Assembly (NCBI GenBank): GCA_005777825.1
Contig: SXLB01000078.1
Location: forward strand, 1 to 35,774
Length of the DNA stretch: 35,774 bases
Origin: Methylotenera sp.
GTDB taxonomy: Bacteria; Pseudomonadota; Gammaproteobacteria; Burkholderiales; Methylophilaceae
Direction of reading: 5' to 3'
The position numbers and the translations under genes were made by a program. Below are positions 15,846 to 24,701 of the stretch, one piece after another. A model generated the notes under the pieces. It did no database searches. It saw nothing but the letters and a program-made list of their open reading frames with translations, and had not been told where the DNA came from. Within the stretch, counting starts at the first letter, position 1, and each line of letters begins with the position of its first letter.

Positions 15846-16418
15846 TTATTCCGCATAGGGCTTAAAACGGTTTAGAAAATTGGCCGCTTCCTGGATCGGC
15901 AAGTTCAGCACCAAATCCACATGCTCGCCAAAGCTTTTGCTAACGATGCTGCCTTTGCATTTTTGCAAGGCACTGTTCATGGTGTCCATTTGCTTATAGC
16001 TAAGGCTTAATGCGTAATGCTGCATTTCAACAAACGCAACGGTTTTGGCTTGATCTAAAGCCAGCTTGGCCGTACCGCCATAAGCCCGCGCTAAACCGCC
16101 GGTACCTAAATTAATGCCGCCGTAATAGCGTATTACTGCCACGCAAACATTAATCAAATCGCGCCCTTCTATGAGCTTGAGCACAGGCATGCCGGCCGTA
16201 CCCGACGGTTCACCGGCATCGGAAAATCGCGGTACGATGGCCGCGCCCACTTTTAATCGATAGGCGTAAGCCAAATGATGTGCGCTGGGATGCTTAGCCG
16301 CAAACGCGCGCAAGGCAGCGGCCAGCTGGCGCTCATCGGCCACCGGCAGCGCCATGGCAAGAAAACGCGATTTATTAATGGTCTGCTCGGCAAAGCCGGC
16401 CTCGGCTAGCACTAACAA
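15846..16418 (-). CDS. YigZ/IMPACT family protein
   Basis: 190 residues. The N-terminal Impact domain shows INKSRFLAMA, HPSAHHLAYAYR, RFSDAGEPSGTAGMPVL and VIRYYGGINLGTGGLARAYGG, the defining family motifs; a short C-terminal ferredoxin-like domain follows. The family is widespread and related to the eukaryotic translation regulator IMPACT; its bacterial role is unclear. The first possible start (TTG 16418) touches the fhs stop; a GTG two codons later is an alternative. It is tightly coupled downstream of fhs. Confidence 0.9.
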   Translation of the reverse strand: MLVLAEAGFAEQTINKSRFLAMALPVADERQLAAALRAFAAKHPSAHHLAYAYRLKVGAAIVPRFSDAGEPSGTAGMPVLKLIEGRDLINVCVAVIRYYGGINLGTGGLARAYGGTAKLALDQAKTVAFVEMQHYALSLSYKQMDTMNSALQKCKGSIVSKSFGEHVDLVLNLPIQEAANFLNRFKPYAE

Positions 16419-18122
16419 TTAACTTAACCCACTGATATGGCCTGCCTGGTTAACAGCTATGCGCTCACTGGCAGGCAGCTTAGGCAAGCCTGGCATGGTC
16501 ATGATGTCGCCACATACGGCCACGACGAATTCCGCACCACGTGACAAACGCAATTCGCGTACGGTCAACACGTGGCCAGTAGGCGCCCCACGCAAAGTCG
16601 GGTCGGACGAAAAGGAATACTGCGTTTTGGCTATGCATACCGGAAAATGCCCGTGATGTTTTTCCAAACTAGCCAAGCTTGCTTGGGCCTTAGGGCTGAA
16701 CTCAACCTGACTGGCCCCGTATATTTTTTGCGCCACACACTTTATTTTATCGGCCAAGGGCATGGCATCCGGGTACAAAAGTCGACACGCCTGGTTGCCA
16801 CGGCTGGCGATTAGACGCAATACCGCATCGGCTAAATCAACCGCCCCACCCGCCCCCTGCGCCCAATGCTTGCAAACCACCGCTTGCGCACCCAACTTGG
16901 CGACGGCCGCTTGCAAACAGGTGATTTCAGCATCGCTGTCGCTATCAAAGTGGTTGATGGCGACCACCACAGGTAAATTGAATGCTTGCTGCAAATTGGT
17001 CAGGTGCTTTTCCAAATTCGCCATGCCGGCAATCAAGGCGGCGGTATTTTCCTGATTTAAGTTTTTCACTTCCATCCCGCCGTGAAATTTCAGTGCCCGC
17101 ACGGTGGCCACCAAGACCGCTGCCGCTGGCTTTAATCCACTCTTGCGGCACTTAATGTCCATGAATTTTTCGGCGCCTAAATCCGCGCCAAAGCCCGCTT
17201 CAGTCACCACAAAATCAGCTAGCTTTAAGGCCGCTTGGGTCGCCACCACGGAATTGCAGCCGTGCGCGATATTGGCAAACGGGCCACCGTGCACCAAAGC
17301 CGGGGTGTGAGCCAAGGTTTGCACCAAGGTAGGTTGAAAGGCATTTTTCAGCAATGCCGTCATCGCACCCTCGGCTTGCAAATCGCTGGCTAACACGGCT
17401 TGCTGCTGTTTGTTTAGGCCTATCTGTATATTGGCAAGGCGTTGTTGCAAATCGGCTAAAGAGGTGGCCAGGCAAAAGATTGCCATGACCTCGCTGGCGA
17501 CGGTAATGTCAAATCCGGTTTGCCTGCTGTAGGGAATCAACGTATTGGTCTGCGTGTCTTTACTATGACTATTCAGGGTGACGTCACGCAGTGCCCTATC
17601 GTTCATGTCCAAGCATCGGCGCCAACTGATGCTATCCGGATCAATGTTCAAGGCATTGCCTTGGTATACATGGTTATCAATTAAGGCAGCCAGCAAATTA
17701 TTGGCACTGGCGATGGCATGAAAGTCACCGGTGAAATGCAAATTAATGTCTTCCATGGGCAACACTTGTGAGTAGCCGCCACCGGTTGCGCCGCCTTTCA
17801 GACCGAACACTGGGCCCAACGACGGCTCGCGCATGCACACCATGGCGCTTTTTTGCTTTTCCGCCAGCAAGCGATTTAAGGCATCGGCCAAACCTATGGT
17901 AGTGGTGGTTTTACCTTCGCCGGCCGGGGTTGGGCTAATGGCCGTAACTAGGATTAACTGGCCGTCAGGCTTAGCCTGCAATCTTTGCATGGCTTGCGCC
18001 GACAGCTTGGCAATATACGGCCCATAGTGCAGCAAATCCTCGGGCGCTAAATTCAACGCCGCCGCAATTTGCGTTATGGCTTGCATTTCAGCCGCTTGCG
18101 CGATGGCTATGTCGCTTAGCAT
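16419..18122 (-). CDS. fhs: Formate-tetrahydrofolate ligase
   Basis: 567 residues from ATG 18122 (MLSDIAIAQ). An in-frame GTG at 18128 overlaps the upstream stop (TAGTG) and would add two residues. The enzyme joins formate to tetrahydrofolate using ATP, giving 10-formyl-THF. The P-loop [14 protein letters not shown] (about 65-78), the [31 protein letters not shown] block and the [11 protein letters not shown]-like [12 protein letters not shown] are diagnostic. Length is normal for the family. In a methylotroph it links formate from formaldehyde oxidation to the folate C1 pool for biosynthesis. It sits between the DUF302 lipoprotein and yigZ genes with no gaps. Confidence 0.97.
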   Translation of the reverse strand: MLSDIAIAQAAEMQAITQIAAALNLAPEDLLHYGPYIAKLSAQAMQRLQAKPDGQLILVTAISPTPAGEGKTTTTIGLADALNRLLAEKQKSAMVCMREPSLGPVFGLKGGATGGGYSQVLPMEDINLHFTGDFHAIASANNLLAALIDNHVYQGNALNIDPDSISWRRCLDMNDRALRDVTLNSHSKDTQTNTLIPYSRQTGFDITVASEVMAIFCLATSLADLQQRLANIQIGLNKQQQAVLASDLQAEGAMTALLKNAFQPTLVQTLAHTPALVHGGPFANIAHGCNSVVATQAALKLADFVVTEAGFGADLGAEKFMDIKCRKSGLKPAAAVLVATVRALKFHGGMEVKNLNQENTAALIAGMANLEKHLTNLQQAFNLPVVVAINHFDSDSDAEITCLQAAVAKLGAQAVVCKHWAQGAGGAVDLADAVLRLIASRGNQACRLLYPDAMPLADKIKCVAQKIYGASQVEFSPKAQASLASLEKHHGHFPVCIAKTQYSFSSDPTLRGAPTGHVLTVRELRLSRGAEFVVAVCGDIMTMPGLPKLPASERIAVNQAGHISGLS

Positions 18123-18127
18123 GGCCA

Positions 18128-18679
18128 CTAAAAATCGCCTTTACTGGCTTTATTGATCAAGCTCAATAAACTGGTTTCCAAGTCTCTTGCGGCTTGTTGT
18201 GCGCGTAACGTCGGCTGTTTAATGTGACTCAGGTCGTAAGTCGGTCTGGCCAGTGCGATAAACAAACGCATGCGCCGATTGGCATCCGGCTTTTCGTAAA
18301 TGGCGATGCGGCACGGCGCAAACACCAAAAATTCCGGATGATCGAGAAAGATTTCCGTGCCCAAGCTTAAATTGCAGAAGCTTTGTACTTCCTTAATGCC
18401 CTGCGGGTCTATGCCACGGTTTTTGATGTGTTCGGTGATGGAAAAATTGGCCGGGTTAACAAAGTTAATGCTTAGCGCCAAGCTTTTTAAACTTTCCGTG
18501 ACGTCTTGGTAAGTTAAGCCCTCACGCACCGGCAATTCGTATATGGCATTAGTCGGGTCTATGGCCGGCATGCCGGCTTCCACTTGCCCTGAAAGCAAAG
18601 CATGCTTTGATTTGGGCGGATTTAGGCTGCAAGCACACAACATGCACGCCACCAAGAACAGCACAGCCGACAGACGCAT
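18128..18679 (-). CDS. DUF302-domain lipoprotein
   Basis: 183 residues. A signal peptide [17 protein letters not shown] ends in a lipobox-like LCAC, so Cys17 is the likely lipidated residue and the mature protein is membrane-anchored in the envelope. The body contains a DUF302-type domain ([28 protein letters not shown]... [31 protein letters not shown]). Function is unknown; DUF302 proteins are often periplasmic and linked to sulfur or redox chemistry. Its stop overlaps the alternative GTG start of fhs by 1 nt, so it probably heads the same operon. Confidence 0.82.
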   Translation of the reverse strand: MRLSAVLFLVACMLCACSLNPPKSKHALLSGQVEAGMPAIDPTNAIYELPVREGLTYQDVTESLKSLALSINFVNPANFSITEHIKNRGIDPQGIKEVQSFCNLSLGTEIFLDHPEFLVFAPCRIAIYEKPDANRRMRLFIALARPTYDLSHIKQPTLRAQQAARDLETSLLSLINKASKGDF

Positions 18680-18714
18680 ACATCCCTTTGTTTTTTGATT
18701 GAGCTAAGTGCTAA

Positions 18715-19641
18715 TTATGCACTTATTTTTAGTGCTGCATTCACTGCCGCCTGATTAAATTGCGGCGCAATCAATTCTATGAAGCCATACATATAGCTGC
18801 GCAAAAAAGCATCCTTGCGCACGCCCAAATAGGTGGTGCTGTCGGCAAACAAATGGCTGACATCGACTTTAATCAAACTGGCATCGCGCTCATCGTCGTA
18901 AGCCATGTTGGCCAACAAGCCCACGCCCAAGCCCAAACTGACATAGGTTTTAATCACGTCGGCATCGATGGCGGTCAACACCACATTCGGCGACAAACCG
19001 GCATTGCTAAAAGTGGTGGAAACCAGCGTGCCACCAGTGAACCCAAAATCGTAGGTGATCAGTGGGTAAGCCGCCAATTTCTTTAGACTAAGATTGCTTT
19101 CCAATAGCAAAGGATGGCCATGCGGCACCACCACACAACGATTCCATTTATAACAAGGCAAACACAGTAAATTTTCAAAATCGCTGATGTACTCGGTGGC
19201 AATCCCTATGTCCGCATCGCCATTGGCGACCAGTTCAGCCACTTGCTTGGGGTTGCCTTGGTGGATATTGAGTTTCACTTGCGGAAACTGCGTCATAAAC
19301 GTTTTTACTGCCGTCGGCAATTTGTAACGTGCTTGCGTGTGGGTCGTAGCTATGGTCAAGGTGCCGGTTTCGATGTTGGCAAATTCATCACCCACCCGCT
19401 TGATGTTGTCGACCTGTTGCATGACTTTGGCGGCCAAATTTAGTATTTGTTGGCCAGGCTCGGTAATGCCGGTTAAACGTTTGCCATTCCGCTGAAAAAT
19501 CTGCAGGCCTATCTCTTCCTCAAACAACTGAATCTGCTTACTCACGCCAGGCTGCGAGGTATACAAAACCTCAGCCGCATTAGTGATATTTAGGTCTTGT
19601 CGCGCCACTTCATTTAGGTATCGCAATTGTTGTAATTTCAT
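18715..19641 (-). CDS. cysB: LysR-family transcriptional regulator CysB
   Basis: 308 residues. The N-terminal winged HTH MKLQQLRYLNEVARQDLNITNAAEVLYTSQPGVSKQIQLFEEEIGLQIFQRNGKRLTG is the CysB/Cbl version, and the C-terminal sensor domain has TTHTQARYKLP and ITYDFGFTGG, the inducer-site motifs of CysB. CysB activates sulfate assimilation genes when sulfur is short, with N-acetylserine as inducer. The gene is divergent from the TauE-cysI-cysH-cysDN operon, and palindromes in the shared 146-nt promoter fit LysR-type control and autoregulation. Confidence 0.93.
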   Translation of the reverse strand: MKLQQLRYLNEVARQDLNITNAAEVLYTSQPGVSKQIQLFEEEIGLQIFQRNGKRLTGITEPGQQILNLAAKVMQQVDNIKRVGDEFANIETGTLTIATTHTQARYKLPTAVKTFMTQFPQVKLNIHQGNPKQVAELVANGDADIGIATEYISDFENLLCLPCYKWNRCVVVPHGHPLLLESNLSLKKLAAYPLITYDFGFTGGTLVSTTFSNAGLSPNVVLTAIDADVIKTYVSLGLGVGLLANMAYDDERDASLIKVDVSHLFADSTTYLGVRKDAFLRSYMYGFIELIAPQFNQAAVNAALKISA

Positions 19642-19674
19642 CCGCTGTTCTTTCCATCAAAACCGTGCGTTCAA

Positions 19675-19711
19675 TATAACGAAAAATTATACGTATAGAA
19701 TAACATATTCT
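19675..19711. promoter_or_regulatory. Putative CysB operator region (two inverted repeats)
   Basis: TATAA-N7-TTATA (19675-19691) is a LysR-type T-N11-A palindrome with ATAAC/TTAT half-sites like those reported for CysB. AGAAT-aacat-ATTCT (19697-19711) is a second palindrome 5 nt on. They lie about 25-60 nt upstream of a TATAGT -10 box (19734-19739), a position suited to activation. Confidence 0.6.
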
Positions 19712-19733
19712 AAAAAAACTAATTTACTCCTGC

Positions 19734-19739
19734 TATAGT
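19734..19739 (+). promoter_or_regulatory. Probable -10 box of the cys operon
   Basis: TATAGT preceded by TGC resembles an extended -10. No good -35 lies upstream, consistent with activator dependence. The predicted start is near 19746, giving a short leader before ATG 19788. Confidence 0.45.
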
Positions 19740-19787
19740 GCGCATCTAAATTTTTTAGTTCCACCCTTTTGATAACGGATACTCCAT

Positions 19788-20558
19788 ATGGAATTTGGTT
19801 ACATCATTGCAGGCTTTTTAGTTGGCTTATTGGTAGGTCTTACTGGCGTCGGCGGCGGCTCCTTGATGACGCCCATCCTAGTGCTGTTCTTTCACATTAA
19901 ACCGGCATTCGCGGTAGGCACGGACCTGCTTTACGCAGCCGTGACCAAAAGTGTCGGTATTTTCGCCCACGGCAAACTGGGTAACATTGATTGGAAAATA
20001 GTGCGACTGCTGGCTTATGGCAGTGTGCCAGCCTCCATCTTGACCACCCTCAATTTAAAACACATGGACATCGCCTCGGATGCGGCGGTCGACAGCATTA
20101 AGTTTTGGCTAGGGATAGCATTACTTATAACGTCGCTGTCAGTGTTGTTTAGAAACCAATTAACTAAACTATCCAAGAGAGAACATCTGGTCAGCACTAA
20201 ATGGGCGCCATATTTAACCTTATTTTTAGGCTTAATTCTGGGGTTTTTAGTCACCTTAACTTCGGTAGGCGCAGGCGCTTTGGGGGTGACGGCCTTGCTC
20301 ATTATTTACCCTAACCGAGCCATCACCACCATCATAGGTTCGGACATTGCCCATGCCGTTCCACTGACCTTGGTAGCCGGCTTAGGCCATGCCAGCCTAG
20401 GCACCGTCGATTACGGCTTGCTCGGCACCTTACTTATAGGCTCCATACCCGGCATTTGGATAGGCAGCCATTTAAGTTTGAAACTGGCCGAGCATTGGGT
20501 ACGCATAGCCTTGGCATTAATACTAATTTTTGTGGGCTTGAAACTGGTTTTCCATTAA
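19788..20558 (+). CDS. TauE/SafE family permease, candidate sulfate transporter
   Basis: 256 residues with about eight hydrophobic helices in two repeated halves. Each half opens with a small-residue-rich loop: LVGLTGVGGGSLMTPIL (residues 15-31) and VTLTSVGAGALGVTALLI (about 153-170), the TauE/SafE duplication pattern. The family moves sulfite, sulfoacetate, taurine-derived anions or sulfate. As first gene of the cys operon under the CysB promoter, and with no CysTWA-type sulfate ABC genes here, it is best read as the sulfate (or sulfite) uptake permease. A TauE-type protein encoded with cys genes in Corynebacterium (CysZ) is a known parallel. Transport direction is inferred. Confidence 0.88.
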   Translation: MEFGYIIAGFLVGLLVGLTGVGGGSLMTPILVLFFHIKPAFAVGTDLLYAAVTKSVGIFAHGKLGNIDWKIVRLLAYGSVPASILTTLNLKHMDIASDAAVDSIKFWLGIALLITSLSVLFRNQLTKLSKREHLVSTKWAPYLTLFLGLILGFLVTLTSVGAGALGVTALLIIYPNRAITTIIGSDIAHAVPLTLVAGLGHASLGTVDYGLLGTLLIGSIPGIWIGSHLSLKLAEHWVRIALALILIFVGLKLVFH

Positions 20559-20615
20559 AATGCCGAGTTCAGCACAACTCACTGATACAACACATACGAT
20601 TAAGAAAAACACACC

Positions 20616-22298
20616 ATGTATAAGTATGACGAAATAGACCAAACCCTAGTAGACGAGCGCGTCGCGCAATACCGCGATCAAACCAAACGCTATTTAGCTG
20701 GGGAACTAAGCGATGAAGAGTTTCGCCCTTTGCGTTTGCAAAATGGCTTATACATCCAGCGTCATGCGCCCATGCTAAGAATTGCCGTGCCCTACGGCAT
20801 GCTATCCAGCAAGCAATTGCACAAACTAGCCGACATTGCCAGTCAATACGACAAAGCATACGGCCACTTTAGCACCCGACAAAACATGCAACTTAACTGG
20901 CCATTGCTGGAAGACGTGCCAGATATTTTAGCTGAATTGGCCAAGGTGGAAATGCACGCCATTCAAACCTCAGGCAACTGCATACGTAACATCACCACCG
21001 ATCAATTTGCCGGCGTAGCCCCTGACGAAGTCGTCGACCCGCGCGCCATGGCAGAGGTGATGCGTCAGTGGAGTACCTTCCACCCAGAATTCGCTCTATT
21101 GCCTCGCAAATTTAAAATCGCCGTGTCCGGCACCAAACAAGACCGAGCCATCGTGCAAGCGCACGACATAGGCATGGAGTTTTATTTAGACGCCCAACAA
21201 CAATTGGCCATTAAAGTGTGGGTGGGTGGCGGCTTAGGTCGCACGCCTATTTTGGGCACCGTAATACGCGAGCACTTGGAATGGCAACACGCACTAACCT
21301 ATTGCGAAGCCATCGTTCGTGTTTATAACTTGCACGGCAGGCGCGATAACGCCTACAAAGCGCGCATTAAAATCTTAGTCAAAGCCTTAGGTCTAGACGA
21401 ATTTAAGCGCCAAGTGGAAGAAGAGTGGGCCCATTTAAAAGACGCGCCCAACACCATCACAGAAAGGGAATTGGCCAGGGTGGCGCAGCATTTTGAACCC
21501 ATGCCATATGAAGCATTAGCTCAGCATGATGCATCGTACGATGCCGCCATCGCTAGCAACCCGGCGTTTGCCGCTTGGGCTAAACGCAGTTTGCACGCCC
21601 ACAAAATGCCCGGTTACCGCGCCGTCACCCTGTCATTAAAAACCCATGGCCAAGCGCCTGGCGACGCCACTAGCGAGCAAATGCACACGGTGGCTGACTT
21701 GGCAGCGCAATACAGCTTTGGTGAATTACGCGTGTCGCACGAGCAAAACCTGATTTTAGCCGACGTTAAATTAAGCGATGCCTTTGCCCTATGGGAAAAA
21801 GCCCGCGCACAGGGCTTGGCCTCGCCTAACATCGGCTTGTTAACCGACATCATATGCTGCCCGGGCGGCGACTTTTGTAGTTTAGCCAACGCGAAAAGCA
21901 TTCCAATTGCGCAAGCCATACAAATGCAATTCGATAATTTGGATTATTTACACGACATAGGCGAGCTGGAGTTGAATATTTCCGGCTGCATGAACGCCTG
22001 CGGTCACCATCACATCGGCCACATCGGCATCTTGGGCATAGATAAAGACGGTTCCGAATGGTACCAAGTGACCTTAGGCGGTAGTCAAGGTAACCAAGCT
22101 AGTATAGGCACGGTCATAGGCCCCTCTTTCTCGGCCGAAGAAATGCCACAGGTGGTGGAAAAATTGATCTCGGTTTATCTAACCGAACGTAATGGCGAAG
22201 AACGTTTCATTGATACCGTGCGACGCTTGGGCATAGCCCCATTCAAAGCCCATGTTTACGCCGATAAAAACGCCGCCAAAGCGGAGGGCATAGCATGA
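20616..22298 (+). CDS. cysI: Siroheme sulfite reductase (ferredoxin-type CysI)
   Basis: 560 residues of the nitrite/sulfite reductase fold. Two ferredoxin-like half-domains are followed by 4Fe-4S/siroheme binding: CCPGGDFC then NISGCMNACGHHH supply the four cluster cysteines. HFSTRQNMQLNWP and RNITTDQFAG are anion/siroheme-contacting motifs. It reduces sulfite to sulfide with six electrons. No CysJ flavoprotein gene is near, whereas a ferredoxin gene follows the operon, so ferredoxin may be the donor. The end overlaps the DUF934 start by 4 nt (ATGA). The operon partners make sulfite, not nitrite, the likely substrate. Confidence 0.93.
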   Translation: MYKYDEIDQTLVDERVAQYRDQTKRYLAGELSDEEFRPLRLQNGLYIQRHAPMLRIAVPYGMLSSKQLHKLADIASQYDKAYGHFSTRQNMQLNWPLLEDVPDILAELAKVEMHAIQTSGNCIRNITTDQFAGVAPDEVVDPRAMAEVMRQWSTFHPEFALLPRKFKIAVSGTKQDRAIVQAHDIGMEFYLDAQQQLAIKVWVGGGLGRTPILGTVIREHLEWQHALTYCEAIVRVYNLHGRRDNAYKARIKILVKALGLDEFKRQVEEEWAHLKDAPNTITERELARVAQHFEPMPYEALAQHDASYDAAIASNPAFAAWAKRSLHAHKMPGYRAVTLSLKTHGQAPGDATSEQMHTVADLAAQYSFGELRVSHEQNLILADVKLSDAFALWEKARAQGLASPNIGLLTDIICCPGGDFCSLANAKSIPIAQAIQMQFDNLDYLHDIGELELNISGCMNACGHHHIGHIGILGIDKDGSEWYQVTLGGSQGNQASIGTVIGPSFSAEEMPQVVEKLISVYLTERNGEERFIDTVRRLGIAPFKAHVYADKNAAKAEGIA

Positions 22299-22906
22299 GC
22301 CATCTAATTACCCTGCAAGCCGATGTGGCTAAAATTACTGAGGATGCATGGCAATTCGTCGCCTTGCCACCCTCGCAACAGGAAGTGCGAAAACAAGCGG
22401 GCAAGGTTGTTTTATTCAAACTGACCGGCGAACAAACCGTTACGCCAGAACAAATCGCTGGCACGCTTATTCCAGCCAACGGAAAAGTATTGGTGCCGCT
22501 GACGGTATTCATCGCTAGGAAAACGCAACTGCAAGCACGCTTAGACCAAAAAGAAGTGGGTGTATGGTTAGATACGCACGAATCCTTGACCGATTTAAAC
22601 CAAGCGCAAGCGGATTTAAATGCCTTACCCATCATAGCCGTGCACGTGGAACGCTTTGCTGACGGTCGCATCTTTTCGCTGGGCAGCTTGTTGCGCAGTC
22701 GCTATGGCTTTAAAAATGAATTGCGCGCGGTCGGCGACGTACTAAGAGACCAACTGTTTTTCCTTAAACGCAGCGGCTTTAATAGCTTTGCTATGCGCAC
22801 GGACCGCAGTGCTGCCGAGGCTATCGCCAGCCTAAACGACTTCAGTCGGCCATACCAAGGCGCCGTTGATGAAGCCCGCCCTGCTTTTAGACGCTACAAC
22901 CGATAA
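22295..22906 (+). CDS. DUF934 protein of the cys operon
   Basis: 203 residues. The C-terminal DUF934 domain is marked by VHVERFADGRIFSLGSLLRSRYGFKNELRAVGDVLRDQLFFLKRSGFNSFAMR (about 118-170). DUF934 genes recur directly after cysI and before cysH in proteobacteria, sometimes described as an accessory oxidoreductase-type protein, but no activity is established to my knowledge. The protein has no cysteine and no signal peptide, so it does not hold an Fe-S cluster by itself. Coupled to cysI by a 4-nt overlap and 5 nt before cysH, its job is very likely tied to sulfite reduction. Confidence 0.9.
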   Translation: MSHLITLQADVAKITEDAWQFVALPPSQQEVRKQAGKVVLFKLTGEQTVTPEQIAGTLIPANGKVLVPLTVFIARKTQLQARLDQKEVGVWLDTHESLTDLNQAQADLNALPIIAVHVERFADGRIFSLGSLLRSRYGFKNELRAVGDVLRDQLFFLKRSGFNSFAMRTDRSAAEAIASLNDFSRPYQGAVDEARPAFRRYNR

Positions 22907-22911
22907 GCCTC

Positions 22912-23667
22912 ATGTCCGTCACCTCTTCTTTAAAACCCAGCGCCGCCAACCCAGCGATACATCCTGAGTTGACCGCCAGCCTAGTGGCCAGCGTCGAGTC
23001 TAAAGCCGCGCAAGTAAGTCGCTTATTAACCGAGGCTTGCGCCACGCTTAAGCGCATTAGCTTTGCTAACAGTTTCAGCGCAGAAGACATGGTGTTGACC
23101 GACATTATTTTGCGCAAAAAACTGCCCATCAGCCTATTCTCATTGGATACCGGCCGTTTGCCGGTTGAAACCTATGATTTGATGGCGCGTGTTGAAGCCC
23201 ATTACCAAACCAAATTGACGCTTTATTTTCCACAACATGAATCGGTTGAACGCTACGTTCAAACGCACGGCATCAATGCCTTTTACGACAGCATCAACTT
23301 ACGTAAAGATTGCTGCAGCATGCGCAAAGTGGAGCCGTTGCAACGCGCATTAGCCGGCCAAGATGCTTGGGTAACCGGCATGCGTGCGGCGCAAGCCAGC
23401 ACACGCAGCAGCCTACCAGTACGCGAGTTTGATGAGGGCAACAAACTGGAAAAATTCAACCCATTAAGCGACTGGACCGAGCAGGAAGTATGGGCCTACG
23501 TGCACATGCATGACGTGCCGTACAATCAATTGCACGAACAATTCTACCCCAGCATAGGTTGCGCTCCTTGCACGCGCGCCATTGCCATGGGCGAAGACAT
23601 CCGTGCCGGTCGCTGGTGGTGGGAAGACCCCTTAAACAAAGAATGCGGATTGCACGTAAAAAAATAA
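22912..23667 (+). CDS. cysH: Adenylyl-sulfate (APS) reductase, thioredoxin-dependent
   Basis: 251 residues of the PAPS/APS reductase family. Two paired-cysteine motifs, KDCCSMRKVEPL and IGCAPCTRAI, are the 4Fe-4S ligands found in APS-using enzymes and absent from PAPS-only CysH. The C-terminal ECGLH holds the catalytic cysteine attacked by thioredoxin. SFANSFSAEDMVLTDII replaces the PP-loop and contacts the nucleotide. It turns APS into sulfite and AMP. No APS kinase (cysC) is present and CysN has no kinase fusion, which supports direct APS reduction. Positioned 5 nt after the DUF934 gene and 8 nt before cysD. Confidence 0.94.
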   Translation: MSVTSSLKPSAANPAIHPELTASLVASVESKAAQVSRLLTEACATLKRISFANSFSAEDMVLTDIILRKKLPISLFSLDTGRLPVETYDLMARVEAHYQTKLTLYFPQHESVERYVQTHGINAFYDSINLRKDCCSMRKVEPLQRALAGQDAWVTGMRAAQASTRSSLPVREFDEGNKLEKFNPLSDWTEQEVWAYVHMHDVPYNQLHEQFYPSIGCAPCTRAIAMGEDIRAGRWWWEDPLNKECGLHVKK

Positions 23668-23675
23668 TTTAACTT

Positions 23676-24617
23676 ATGACTACACACACATCAAAACAAC
23701 AAGCTTTATCCCATTTAGATTGGCTGGAATCAGAAGCCATCTACATTTTGCGCGAAGTAGCGGGCCAATGCAGCAATCCGGTCTTGCTGTTTTCCGGTGG
23801 TAAGGATTCGCTTTGCATCTTGCGCCTAGCCGAAAAAGCGTTCAGACCAGGTCGTTTCCCCTTCCCATTGATGCACATCGATACCGGCCACAACTACAAA
23901 GAAGTCATCGATTTCCGCGATCAACGCGCGGCTGAATTGGGCGAGCGATTAATCGTTCGCTCGGTGGAAGACTCCATGCAACGCGGCACGGTGGTGCTCA
24001 AATCAGCCGATGAATCGCGCAATAAACACCAATCCGTGACCTTATTGGAAGCCATAGAGGAATTTGGCTTTGATTGCTGCATAGGCGGCGCCAGACGCGA
24101 CGAAGAAAAAGCCCGCGCCAAAGAACGCATCATGAGTTTCCGCGATGAATTTGGCCAATGGGACCCAAAAAATCAACGCCCAGAATTATGGAATTTGTAT
24201 AACGCCCGCAGCCATAAAGGTGAAAACATACGCGCCTTCCCTATTTCCAACTGGACGGAAATGGACGTATGGCAATACATAGAACGCGAAAAACTGGCCT
24301 TGCCTAGCATCTATTTCGCCCATCAACGCGACGTGGTCATGCGTGGTGGATCCATCGTGCCGGTCAATGTGCCCTTGGTAAACGGCGACATCGCTAACCC
24401 AGCTAAAGCCGGTGAAGACATCATTAACATGCAAGTGCGCTTTAGAACCGTGGGCGACATCAGTTGCACGGCGCCGGTGTTATCCGACGCAGACAGCATA
24501 GAAAAAATCGTGCTGGAAACCGCCACATCGACCATCACCGAACGCGGCGCCACCCGTTTAGACGACCAAACCTCCGATGCTTCTATGGAACAACGTAAAA
24601 AGGAAGGCTACTTTTAA
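23676..24617 (+). CDS. cysD: Sulfate adenylyltransferase subunit 2
   Basis: 313 residues. The ATP-PP loop SGGKDS (about 40-45) and HIDTGHNYKEVIDFRD are characteristic, followed by CIGGARRDEEKARAKER and WTEMDVWQYI. CysD forms APS from sulfate and ATP, driven by the CysN GTPase. The C-terminus STITERGATRLDDQ...SMEQRKKEGYF is complete and typical. It lies 8 nt after cysH and 84 nt before cysN, a gap with a small GCTGC/GCAGC stem-loop (24643-24659). Confidence 0.97.
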   Translation: MTTHTSKQQALSHLDWLESEAIYILREVAGQCSNPVLLFSGGKDSLCILRLAEKAFRPGRFPFPLMHIDTGHNYKEVIDFRDQRAAELGERLIVRSVEDSMQRGTVVLKSADESRNKHQSVTLLEAIEEFGFDCCIGGARRDEEKARAKERIMSFRDEFGQWDPKNQRPELWNLYNARSHKGENIRAFPISNWTEMDVWQYIEREKLALPSIYFAHQRDVVMRGGSIVPVNVPLVNGDIANPAKAGEDIINMQVRFRTVGDISCTAPVLSDADSIEKIVLETATSTITERGATRLDDQTSDASMEQRKKEGYF

Positions 24618-24701
24618 TTTCGCCCGTTTTTTGCCGGAGCAGCTGCCTTAAAAGCAGCGTTAGCCCGACCTGCTGAACATTGATTTTAGACTACAGACAC
24701 T

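Noticed and set aside
24643-24659. GCTGC/GCAGC stem-loop between cysD and cysN as a terminator
   Set aside because: Only 5 bp with no T-run, and cysD and cysN must be made together; more likely neutral or an mRNA stability feature.
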